A DNA stretch of 64,000 bases, from NCBI GenBank assembly GCA_900239685.1, contig OENT01000339.1, positions 1 to 64,000 on the forward strand, given 5' to 3'. Under the pieces are notes generated by a model that was given only the letters and a program-made list of their open reading frames with translations, was not told where the DNA came from and searched no databases. This document shows positions 51,753 through 63,236 of the stretch, in pieces. The stretch comes from Rotaria macrura. Taxonomy: Eukaryota; Rotifera; Eurotatoria; Philodinida; Philodinidae. Position 1 is the stretch's first letter, and the number at the start of each line of letters is the position of its first letter. The position numbers were made by a program, and so were the translations under genes.

Positions 51753-52203
51753 ATGATGACGATAAAACATCAACCCTTCGTACGAACAAAAAAAATAGGA
51801 GAATGGAAAAAACGGAACACAAGGGTAAGTCATGTTCGTCGAGTAAAAAGAAAGAGTAGACACATGATAGCGATGAATAACCCCTTTCCGCTACGTCCAA
51901 CACTGCCGGTAAACAAAACACATCAACAAGCACAGGATGGAATTGCACGTAGGCAAGAAGGTTTTGTTCCTCACCTGTCTCTCCGTCATTTGCACTGTGT
52001 TCTTCTTCTTCGTCTTATTGCTGTTGTTGTTCTTTTTTTTCCAAAGTTATTCAATGTGTTTTCATGTGCGCATGCTCTAGTCATTAGAAAAAAGGTTTGT
52101 ATTCTTATTGAAACTATCGACTCAGATTAATTTCTTTTCTTTTTTTCTCTTATGTCATTTTGAAACAAGAGAACATATTATTATTTCGACATATTCATTT
52201 CAG
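51753..52203 (+). other. Possible 5' untranslated exon and intron of p66
   Basis: A consensus donor (AAGG/GTAAGT, cut after 51824) and a good acceptor (TTCATTTCAG, ending 52203) would define an intron of 379 bases just ahead of the p66 start. If the upstream sequence is exonic, an ATG at 51753 would open a 36-codon frame that crosses the junction and stops before the p66 ATG, i.e. an upstream ORF. There is no transcript evidence here. Confidence 0.4.
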
Positions 52204-52253
52204 ATTTTCAAAAATAAAATATTGTCCATCAAACCACAATAACAAATACTATT

Positions 52254-53181
52254 ATGATACCGAGTATTGGACTTAAGCGTAAATCATCATTAGATAACAG
52301 TAATGTAACAGCAATAACAACAACTCTCAATAATCCGATATCAACATTAACAAAAAGATTTCGTGGTAGTACATATGATGGGTAAGTCGAATTCAAAAAT
52401 ACAACAAAAGAAAGAGACAGAAATGAAAGCTAAGGGCGCTACCCGCTCGTATTGCCCGCTGCCTTATTCGTTCGTTCAGTCATCCTACATTTCTTTTCTT
52501 TTTTTCTATGCGAATATGATGATTGTCGTGGTAACGTTCAATTGGCCGTCATCGTCGCCGACGTTCGTAGTGGCGTTCCACCACTACCAGCAGATAGATA
52601 TTTTCATCCCTTCTTTTTCTTTTTTTTTTTCTTCTTTTCTCTCCTTGTTTCTCGTCCCACCTTCCGCCATTCATTGCTTCCGAACATTAAATCGAACCTC
52701 GCCACCGTTGTTGCTTACTCGTCATATACATCTTGTTTCGTTCTTTTTTTTCTCTTCTCTGTTCTTTATTCTGAACGAACAACAACTATCCCCATCTTTT
52801 TCTCTTCTCCTGCTCTTGTTTCAAAAAAAAAACAAGACCAAACGAAGCAGTATTAAACAAATAGCAATGATATTCTTTTAGAAAAATCAATCAGAATGAA
52901 TATCGAATGTCATTGTTATCAACCACTTCATCAACTACAACAACAAGTAAACCTAAGCATGAATCAAAAAAGATGACGATCGTAAACGGTGAACAAAATC
53001 ATTCATATAAACGATTAGACGAATCTGAAATGACACCAGTGATGCTAGCAGAATATCGTCGTCTACAACATGAATTACAATGCCAAGAAGCGTTACTTGT
53101 TCTTATGCAAAAACTAAAAACAAATCAACGGCTCATACCACAAACAAATACTACTACTGCTACGACTAATAATACTAATAG

Positions 53182-53216
<35 letters not shown>

Positions 53217-55941
53217 ACAACAACACAAATAGTATAAAACAACGAACGACGACACCAACGACTGCAACAAAATTAAATCAACAATCAAGTGTAACCGATG
53301 TGAAAAATCCACTATTGGCTACAAAACAATCGCAGTCACAGGTAGGAATATTTTGTCATGCCAGTTTTACTTTCAAGAACAAATTCAATTTGTATCTTAT
53401 CATATTTTAAAGAGTAATACTAATCGATCAACCCCAACAAAACCACCACATCCAAATCAATATACTGTCAATCGATCAAATAATAACAACAACAATAATA
53501 GTAGTAGTAGTCATATAGCACAACAACAATCATCGAAAAATTCTCAGTCGATACCTCAGGCTATTCGTCAATCAAATAATACGAATACTAATACTAATAG
53601 CGCATTACCACCAGCAACGGCTACACGCATTTCATCGACAGTACCAACATTGGCAACAAAAACTTCATCAAACACATCGACTACAAGCAATGCATCAAAA
53701 AGTATATTTATAAATAAGATTCTATTTCAAAATAAAGTAGTTAGTCAAGCATTTCATCATTCATATATAATTATTGTGTGAAACTATCATAATTTCTTGA
53801 TAGAAACTAATATATTTGTCACTCTATGAGACTAATTAAAATTTTTATCGGCTCATCACTTTCATTCATCAGTGAAATCTATAGTGGAAAATCCAACCTT
53901 GATTTAAAGTAAATTTCTTTTTAAGTTTTGACAAACAGACACCACTTTCATAAATATTAGCGTTCTTTTTTTTTTACTTGAAAATTTTATCAGATTCTTT
54001 TTTCGTTTTAATTCCATTGGTTATATTTAATCTACACAGTGGAAAACGGTTCATTCTAAAGTTTTTATTAAAACTTTTCTAGACAGTATTAATAAATCTA
54101 TTAATCCAATATGATTGAAATATTCACTTAAGATTTTAATATTGAATTCCTTCAATTAATAGATTGTTCTTAATTTGAGACAGTGTTTCTCTGTGTAAAT
54201 CTGTATGATTCATGGATACTCTCAAGAGTGTTCATGTCCTTCGTTTATTCCTATGATGATATGACAATTTGACAGTATTCTCTACGTGAAGAAAATTATT
54301 TTTCATTCTTCGCAACTTTACAATGAGGAAGAAAGCTTTTAATGAATGCTGCTAATGTTTTAATTTGCACTGAAGAACATCAGACTGCGTTATCCTATCT
54401 GCATACACACTAATCTTCTTGGTGTATATCGAAAACAAAAAATTTCACGAGAAAAATAAAGTTCTAGTTTTATATTGCAATTCAAGATATACCTATATTG
54501 AGCATTCATGTTTCTTGACATGATCTAAGAGAATTCACATTTAAAGTTGAATATGTCTGCACGACAAGGCCGAGTTGTATAGACTCCTTAAAAACTATTT
54601 TCAGTTTATTAGACTCATCGTTGAAAATCTTCAAATTGATCGACTTTATCCATCCGTTAGATGTATAACGTGGTGTTAGCCACTTGAAAAAGAAGCGTTT
54701 CTCGTACATTCACCAGAAAGTTTCATTCAAAATATCGTCTATCGGACATAAACATGTGAACGAATTATATGTGTAAAAGTCATTTGTCTATTGTAAGATT
54801 TCCTATGTCATTGATCACAGCAAAACGTTTCGTCTTAATTTTGTTTTCTAACCTTCATATAATCATATTTATAGGTAATGGTATTGCTGCTGAACAACAT
54901 TTATTAAATGCTAAATTAGCATTACGTAAGCAACTTGAACAAACATTATTACAAATTCCAACACCGAAACCGTCCACATGTGATTTAACATTCATTCCTG
55001 GTGTCAATGGTTGGTCAGAATTCTTGGCTTTTCTCGGTCTTGAACAAGCTTTTAATACGTATACCGATATTGTTAATCGTCGTTCACCGTATGAAATATC
55101 ATTAAATCTACCATATGTATGTGTTCAATGTGGTACTGATTGGTCTGTTACATGGCATGAAATGTCATCAAATAGTGATATGAATTCGGATGATAAAATT
55201 CTATGTGATCGTTGTACAAAAACATCACAGAAAAAATTACTGAAACAAGATCATTCGAATCGTTTACGACAAGCGTTTATTAAAGCATTGCAACAAGAGA
55301 AAGAACTTGATGCTAAATTTCAGCAACAATCATCGTCACCATCATCGACAGCAACAAATACAGTTAAACAATCATCGTCTACTCAACAACAACAACAACA
55401 ACAGCAACAGCAACACCATAGTAAACATGTACATCAAACAAATAAACATTCGAATAAACCATTATCAACAAAAACAAGTTCAAATCATCATCATCATACT
55501 AATAATAACAATAGTGCAAATACTAATAATCATCATTCACATTCACATTCTCATCATCAACATCATCATCATCATAGTACAGGAAAAAGTAGTGGTTCAT
55601 CGAAAAATCACAATACGAATCCATCATCAATACCAGGATTAACCCCATCGTCAGCTGAAACTTTAGCATCAACTTTAGCTGCTTTACAAACAAACGAACA
55701 GATGGAATTTTTTCAGAAACATTTTCTATCTAATATGCTTCCATTTGCTGTTGCTAATCAAGCAGCTGCAGCACTTGCTGCTAAATCAACACAACAACAG
55801 CAACAACAACAACAAGCAGCAGCATTAGCTGCATTACCGGCTATGGCTGCCTCTCTTATGCGTCAACCGAATCCAGCTCAATATTTACTTGATATGATAC
55901 CACAAGCAGCTAAACAGCAACATCATCATCATTCGAAATGA
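52254..55941 (+). CDS. gatad2: p66/GATAD2, GATA zinc-finger subunit of the NuRD complex
   Basis: Four exons, 52254-52381, 52882-53341, 53413-53701 and 54875-55941, give 647 residues. Residues about 96-126 (LAEYRRLQHELQCQEALLVL) match the CR1 coiled coil that binds MBD2/3 in NuRD. Ser/Thr/Asn/Gln-rich low-complexity sequence follows, with a Thr run at about 143-154. The CR2 region starts near 305 (AKLALRKQLEQTLLQIP) and contains a GATA-type zinc finger with Cys375, Cys378, Cys403 and Cys406, then RLRQAFIKALQQEKE. p66 bridges methyl-CpG-binding domain proteins to CHD4 for nucleosome remodelling and repression in the nucleus. The finger loop is 24 residues, against 17 in vertebrate p66. The C-terminal third is rich in Gln, His and Ala repeats and unlike vertebrate proteins. 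Start chosen as the first ATG in the open exon. Confidence 0.94.
53702..54874 (+). other. p66 intron 3
   Basis: 1.2 kb AT-rich intron, no other structure recognised. Confidence 0.75.
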
Positions 55942-58694
55942 AAATTTGTTTTTTTTTTCGTTAATTGATTTATTTCTTCTGTACAGTTCTTTCGTTTGTC
56001 TTTTTTCTTTTGTTGTCGCCTAAAGTCAAATTGAGGTTTGTGTCTATATGAAAGGAGTCATAAGATGATGACACATGATCTTCTGTGTTTTGGTTTTTCT
56101 TTTTTTGTTTCTCATTTGTTCTATATGAGTATATTTGTGTGTGTGTGTGTGTGTGTGCGTGTGTGTAGATTGCAATACGATTTTATCTTCTTTTTTTTTC
56201 CTTTGTTTGTCGCGACATAACATATGTTAACATGGAAAAATCAACATTTTCTATTATGAAGAAAAGAAAAGAATTTTTTTCTTTGATAACTATTGAATAT
56301 TTTTTTTCAAAACGATGGAAAAAGATTCAATTAGAGATATATACTCTCGTTTTCTCTCATTTTTTTCTTTCGTTTTTGTGCTTTTTTTTGCGGTTTTTCT
56401 TTTGATCTACAACAATATTTCAATATGATCTCAATCGTGGCAGTGCCATGAGTATAGATTCTGTTTTTGAAAACAAACGATTGCTTCTTTGTGTTGTTGC
56501 TTTTTTTTCTCTTCATTTTTTTTGAAATGGTATACATATGAAAAGAAATAAATAACTGTCAGAGAAAATGTAATACTACACTACATGTTTATTGGACGCG
56601 TTGGATGTATGTGTATTTACGAATAGATGTATCAATAAATTTCAATTAGTTCTCTTGTCATAGTGGTAAGTCGAGTTGTTCACATTATAATCATGTTTTC
56701 TCTAGATCGACACACTCGAATAGGTCATTGATAGAAACACAAATGAAAGAATGATGTCAAGAAAAGAAACTATAAGGAACAACTGATGTCTACTAAAAAC
56801 ATCGAAATTCAATCAGCGTCTATCTGGAAATATATATATATATATATATATTTGTAACTAATCATAGTGTTCAAAAGATTATTTCTGGGTTTCTTACAAA
56901 ATGATGCTGCATTATTGAGTGACCATAAAATTTAAGACACGTAAACTGCTTATTAGAATTCTATACTTGTCAAGATCGAAACTTTTGTTCTCTAAAACAA
57001 GGATTATCGTATTTTGCATGATTACAGCAGAGTATCGTTTATATTGAATGTAAGTCCAAATGCATTGAAACCTTTTTCGAGGAATGTGTAAGTTCATGCG
57101 TTTTGTACGAACTTTTAAACAATATATATATATATATATATGTAAACAAGTGGTCTAGAAAAACTTGAGCTATTCATGGATTACTATTAGAAAAAAAGAT
57201 GAACACACAGTGGTTTATTGTTGTTTATTCTATTGTGTTTTCATGCTTGATTCAAATTTCAGTGAATTCGAAACAGAAACGAAAAAGCAGTTGGCTAACT
57301 TAGTTCCATTATTATTTGACTCTGATTCTATTTCACTCTTCCATGAAAAACGCAAACACAAGTTGACAAAAAATCATATGCTTTTGACGCATGACTAAAA
57401 TAAATGATTAGTGTAATTCCATTGGAATCACCATGTGAGAAAATGCTAAACACTATACATATTGGTTATTAGATTTATCTTGAAATAAGTGCATTACTAG
57501 ACAATCGATTTTTACTCTAATAGTTCATCCTTTATTTAGAAACAGAGATCATACATATCCATTCTGTGTTTGAGACGAAAGATAACGAAGTTTTGATTAG
57601 TTTTCTGTCATGTCATGTAAATGATGCTTCATAAAGAAAAACTTTCAAAGAAATATTAATACTAACAAGATTTTTTGACGTTTTTATCATAGATCAATTT
57701 CCCATGTTTCCTTTTTTCTCTAAAAATAAATCAATTATCTTCTGTTTATCTAAATAACTATTGTGTTAACTAAATTAAACGTAAGATGTTTGTATTTGAT
57801 GCGATGAGATCTCTTCAAGGAACACAAAATCATTGATTCTAAAATTTTGAAGAATTCAATAACTTGCTCCTACAATTTATGATTGTTCATAATATCAATC
57901 ATAAGATGATGATTTATTCATTGTATATCATTTGAGATTACTCGTCTGAGAAAATCGATAGATAACTATTGATGAAACAAAGTTTGAATAGCATTAATAT
58001 ATTTTTTTAATTTATAAAGTTTCCATAGCAGTTTATTTGCATTACTATTGAAAAAAATAAATTTTGACTCTACTCATACAGATGTTTTTCTATATGATAC
58101 ATTGCTATGAAATATTCATACTACTAATTACATTCGTTAATTAGACCATGTTTAACACTGAACATCCTTTTGTCTGTTTATGATCATTAAGCTGTACTTT
58201 GTATTCGACATGTCGTCGCATAAATTGATTAGAGTATCCCACGAAAAGTGGGTTTCGTAGTATTTTAACGATATGCTAGGCAATTCTCCATTGTTTACAC
58301 TGAATATTTTACGAAACGGTTGTTCATTCTATTCTATACACCATTGTATGAAACGTTTTATTATATTAAGTAGCCATGAAGAATTCTGAACAAAAGGCTA
58401 TCAGATCACAGAATGAAGAATCTTTTAAGATTATTTGATGTAACATATAGAATAAGCTATTTTGAAGCTCTTGAAAAACCGTTTCTTGATGACTGCTTAT
58501 AACTCTATTCATCAACGCTTTAAAATTCGTGCAAGTAACTTTTTTCTTTTGCATATTTTTCGAATTTGTCACAGGACTTTATGATTTGCCTACCTGATCT
58601 AACGAATATTTGATTATGCAGAGTGAGAGTATCCATTTTGATTATTCCCTATCGTTCTGTAAGATATGATATTAGTTGGACATCGGCAGTATGT
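55942..58694. other. p66 3' untranslated region and intergenic spacer
   Basis: The first 600 bases are T-rich and include a (GT)n run at 56136-56166, ending with AATAAA at 56547-56552, and are probably the p66 3'UTR. Beyond that lie TA repeats at 56831-56850 and 57122-57141 and AT-rich sequence without a supportable gene; ORFs at 57165-57398 and 58366-58572 have no domain. Confidence 0.6.
56547..56552 (+). other. Probable polyadenylation signal of p66
   Basis: AATAAA about 610 bases after the stop codon at the end of the T-rich tract; another AATAAA lies near 56635. Confidence 0.45.
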
Positions 58695-58698
58695 TTAA

Positions 58699-59575
58699 GC
58701 CCCCCCCCCCTCAAAAAAAGTCTATTTTCGTCAAGAAAATGAAAATTAAGATAACACCATGAGGTGATAGCCCATGTTCTGCTCTTTCAGAATCACTATA
58801 GTTTTTTTTCCAAAGACTATTTTTTGACCGAAATTTTTAGTGATCTTTGAGAGGTCCTCTATGTCAAAAACGATTTAAAAAAAAATTAGGTCTTTGATCT
58901 CTAATTACTGATTAATTAACAATTAATTAAGCGCTCAGTGTGTGAAGAATTAAAAACTACGTAGGACGAGATTGGTCAGTTTCCTCAAAAACCGCGTGAA
59001 AATTGAGAAAATTTAAAAAAACAGCAAAACATTGTCAAAAAAATGTTGTTATGTTTCTCTCAAAATCATGTTTTTCCATTTTCCATCCTAGCTATTTTGC
59101 CTTCAACTATGCTTTTTCGAAAAATTTCTTTTACCACTCGATAGAGCATGCAAAGACGCAGGGAGTCTCGTGCTCCGATTTTTGAAAAAGCTATTTTTTA
59201 TGTCCAAGAAAGATCGCTTACAAAATTCACTTGCAGTTTTTTGGCCTTTTTTCAAGGGCTTTGAGTTGTGGAAACTTTTTTGGGTATTAAAAAAAGCTTT
59301 CTCAAAAATCGGAGCAAGAGATGCCCTGCGTCTTTGCATGCTCTATCGAATGGTAAAAGAAATTTTTCGAAAAAACATAGGTGAAGGCAAAATAACTAGG
59401 ATGGAAAATCGGTCATTTTTAACCAGTGTTCACCTTATAACTTCCTTAAACTTGCATATTTCGGGCTGAAATTTTTATCGTAGGCTAGCCGCTTCAGTCC
59501 TAACATATCCGGAAAATTTCAGCCGATTTGAACTTTCTTTGACAAAAATCGACTTATGAGGAGGGGGGGGGGGGC
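58699..59575. mobile_element. Fold-back MITE flanked by TTAA, piggyBac-like ends
   Basis: The element begins GC11 (58699-58710) and ends G12C (59563-59575), so its tips are inverted poly-C/poly-G tracts; similarity continues inward (AGTCTATTTTCGTCAAGAAA on the left against its diverged complement near 59527-59555). TTAA flanks it directly on both sides (58695-58698 and 59576-59579), the target duplication of piggyBac-superfamily elements. The middle is a second palindrome: 59076-59215 is repeated inverted at 59262-59412, for example around GCATGCAAAGACGCAGGG at 59147-59164. There is no transposase. Assignment to piggyBac rests on TTAA and should be treated as inference. Confidence 0.75.
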
Positions 59576-59579
59576 TTAA

Positions 59580-60746
59580 AAGATTTTCCCTAAAAATGAT
59601 GAGACTAAACACACTTGACAATAGTGAAAAACAAACATGAGAATAATTTGGCAACATGTTTTGTCAGTTGAGATACGTAGGTAATTGATCCATTGAGAAA
59701 TTAAAATTAGAACATTTGACATTTTGGGAACTTACAGTATTTGATTGAGAAATTTTTGATGACCCCTTCATCTATATATGAAACACTTTTTTACACAGTT
59801 TTATAGAGAATTGAATGTAGAATTGTTTCGTAAAAAGTTCAGTTTAAAAGATTAAGAAAAGACCAAGATATAATTAAAGTTTGGAAAGGTCCATTTTTCC
59901 TGGTACAACCGTTATATATCTTTAAGATGCTGTTTGATCTTTGAATATTCTAATGAAATAACTTTCATCATTTAATCTTTGAAAAAAAAATCATTCAAGT
60001 ACGAAAGTTTTCCTATAAGAGAATCTTTTTAAACAATATAACCATCGTTCAAACTGTGAACAAGTCGACAAACAACTCCTGATAAGTGTAACTGATAGAT
60101 AATCACATTTCTGTTTCATGCAACATTACAAACAAGTTGTATTTATATTCTGTTGAATTTTCAATTTAGTTATACTTTAAAATAAAATAAGAGAACCATT
60201 ATTTTTACATGAAATTGCACATATAAAATGGATGAATAATTTCTAGACTATTCTACAAAATTCATCTGAAAAATGTGTGTCTAAATTGACTTACTAATTT
60301 TCACAAAATACAGAAATTTCTCGTTACGTATGTGTGACAAAGCGATAGATATCATTCTCATGCCAGTCTGTCATTAATTTGAATGAAATATAGGTTATAA
60401 AATTCACGAGCAATCTTAATAAAATAGAAAACGTTTCATTGTCATTTATGATTTGAAAAATAGAAATCTTTCGGTGTCAAATTTGCTATGTTTTCCCATA
60501 CAAATACTATCGTTGACGGACGTCATCTGTTTTCACTTGGCATAGATGGAGTACTCTGTGTAGGACGCTATTTCTATATGGTTACCAATTTTTACCATAG
60601 AGCACGTTACGTTTATCGATTCTCTGTCATTTTTAAAAAACCATTCAAATATGAGATATAGAAATCATTTATTATCTATTCAATTAATAATTGAAGATAT
60701 TCTTTGATTAATGTTTCAGAAATCTATTCATAAATATAAATAGACA
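59580..60746. other. Intergenic spacer upstream of TMUB
   Basis: AT-rich, no gene or repeat recognised. It should contain the TMUB promoter. Confidence 0.65.
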
Positions 60747-62520
60747 ATGTCATTGATCGAAGGTATTGGTGATGATCTATTGTATGTATTCGGTTTTTTA
60801 CTTGTTATCGGTATTATTTCTCTTGCTTGGCTTTCGACTCATGTTAATAACATTCATTTTCCTGCAACATTATTCATTATTGAACGACGAACACGTAGAC
60901 GCAATGGTAATCTACATTTGATTTGTATAAAAATCATTCTCCATTGGTTATGTTTTTTTATTATTTAAAATCTAGATGAAGAATCAGAAAGAACGAGTTC
61001 AGTATCACCATCAAGATTAACTCCATCACCACAAGAGCAATCCATACATCCATCATCCGAAAATGAAACACAAACAGAACATGATTCTGAAAATGAGTAT
61101 GCATTGATTCACATGAACGCTGGTCATGAAGTTTGTTTTTCACTTTTCTTTTAGATCAAGTGATAATGATGAATTCAATTCTGAGCAAGTGCCATTAACA
61201 ACAACATCAAATAATATAGAAATTCAAGAATCACAATGTAATGATACAATTTTGATAGATACCAATAATCAACAGCAAACTACATCTAATGAAACAGAAA
61301 GTGAATCCATAAGAGTTACCATTAAATTTCTTAATGAAACAAAAAAGGAAATAATAGCCAATTCCAATGACACAATATTCAAAATTAAACAGTAAGAATG
61401 AAATCGATCTTTCAATCGAATTCAATAGGTTTCAGAAGAAATTATTCATGACATGTATTCAATTTCTCTTCATTAAAATATAATCTAATTCGATCTATTT
61501 TATATTCATGAACTTCACAAATAGCTTTGCATCCCAAGAGCATGTCTAACTATGTTAACATAATGCTAATCATCGACTATGTACAGTTGATGTATACTGA
61601 CTTGACATGGTTGGATCCAACACTTTAAAACCTAGTTCGAACAGTCTGGGATAATCTCAACAATGCTCTCTAATCGATATCGTGACGATACAAAATATTT
61701 TTGAGCGAGTTTATTTTCTGAATTTAATGATCATAGTACATACATTGAAGATGTACATTTCAAACGGCTAAATAAAGCCGGTCGAATATGAAATATTCGA
61801 ATTGACAGTAATTCGATGAATCATAACACGGACACACAACTATCAGTTTTTAAAGAAGTATTTATCGTGACCGGTACGTTAATGTTAGCACATTGTCAAT
61901 GTTTCAGTATACATCTGGCTATTGACGCTAACAACAAAGGACATTCTTAGTGAGTTTAACAGAAAGAAAATCTTTTCTCTATGCTTGTTGATTGCATATT
62001 CATTGTGAATCGTTGTATTATTTTTACCTATTCATTTAGATCATATTTTGCCGATGAAATATCAAGTAGTAAAATGATTCGATTTATATATCAAGGTCGA
62101 GTTTTACAGGATCAAGAAACTCTTCGTTCATGCAATATTCGTGATCAAACAACAATACATTGTCAAATAAGTACACGACGACATGAATCTACAAATCAAA
62201 GAAATAATGGAACTTCATCGGGAACACATATTAATAGAAATGGATTTGATACATCAGTATTGATTGACTCATCTCCTGTTAATATTTCATCATATTTTGT
62301 TCTTTTATTAACATTTATTCTCGGATTCGCATGGTATTTACGTATAAAATATCGTGTTCTATTTTCTCCTATATCAACCGTCATTCTTGTATTAATAACA
62401 ATGATATTTTTAATATTTACATGTGGATCTTTCTTAGCAACACGACGACAATTGTTCAATATCAGACAAACAACAACAACGATCGCTATAACACCAATAC
62501 AACATGTTCATCTTAATTAA
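60747..62520 (+). CDS. tmub: TMUB, transmembrane and ubiquitin-like domain protein
   Basis: Four exons, 60747-60906, 60976-61096, 61155-61391 and 62040-62520, give 332 residues. The N-terminus MSLIEGIGDDLLYVFGF with a first membrane segment ending LAWLSTH is the hallmark of TMUB1/TMUB2. A Ser/Glu/Asn-rich linker follows, then a ubiquitin-like domain at about 148-219 (SIRVTIKFLN, MIRFIYQGRVLQDQETL, TTIHCQIS) and two C-terminal membrane segments at about 258-273 and 284-303. The ubiquitin-like domain has no terminal diglycine and is not expected to be conjugated. In vertebrates TMUB1/2 sit in the ER membrane and act with gp78 and erlin in ER-associated degradation; the same role here is inference. 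The last intron is 648 bases, the others about 60-70. Confidence 0.94.
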
Positions 62521-63236
62521 ATATTTTATTCTCTTCTTTCATGCTTCCTGTCTACAAATATATATATATATATATAAACATATATAACGTATATTTTATT
62601 TTTTTTAATCTTGTTTCTATGTACGTATTCTCAAAGAGTTTCGAGTAGTAGAACTTGTCGTATAATTTTACTTTTTGTTTCCGAATCATTTAAATATATA
62701 ATGATTTGCGAATCACGCATTACTTCTTAGAATTTCCTTGAAAAATTTTCATCATATGAATTGAATCCTATAAATTAGTTCTTTCTTCATGTGTGTAACT
62801 TCATACTAATCGTATGCGTCACATTGATCCTATACTGTTCACTTAGTTCAAAAGAGCAATGATTATTTTAAATAGGAATTTTTCGATAAAACGAGCACGT
62901 AGTGTTGATCTACTTGTCCAAAAATATTTCTTTCAAAAAGAGTCAATTTGTAAATTTTCACGAGTTTTTGTTCAAATAATAACTGAGATTTTTTCAACAA
63001 TCCTATTTGTTTTCGTCTAATAGTATCCACAATTATTTCTTCCTATACAAGAGATAACTATCATCTAAATATTTCTTGGTCACGAACATTGAACGATCAG
63101 AATCTTTTATTCGAAATAAAAAAAAGACAGTCGACGCACAATCAAATTGTTCATAACAAACTTTGATGAAGATTTTATACTAATAATGAAATAGCTTTAA
63201 TAAAAATTATCTACGATGAATTTGTTTGTAACCTAG
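62521..63236. other. Spacer between TMUB and the last gene
   Basis: AT-rich with a TA run at about 62559-62576. No coding signal; it contains the TMUB 3' end and perhaps 5' sequence of the next gene. Confidence 0.6.

Noticed and set aside
52452-52856. Open frames of 134-172 codons in p66 intron 1
   Set aside because: They are T- and C-rich translations (runs of Phe and Ser), lie between a good donor (52382) and acceptor (52881), and match nothing; composition explains them.
58699-59575. Possible protein-coding gene from ORFs at 59103-59469
   Set aside because: The frames read the two arms of a palindrome in mirror fashion (similar basic Phe/Lys-rich peptides on both strands), so they are by-products of the repeat.
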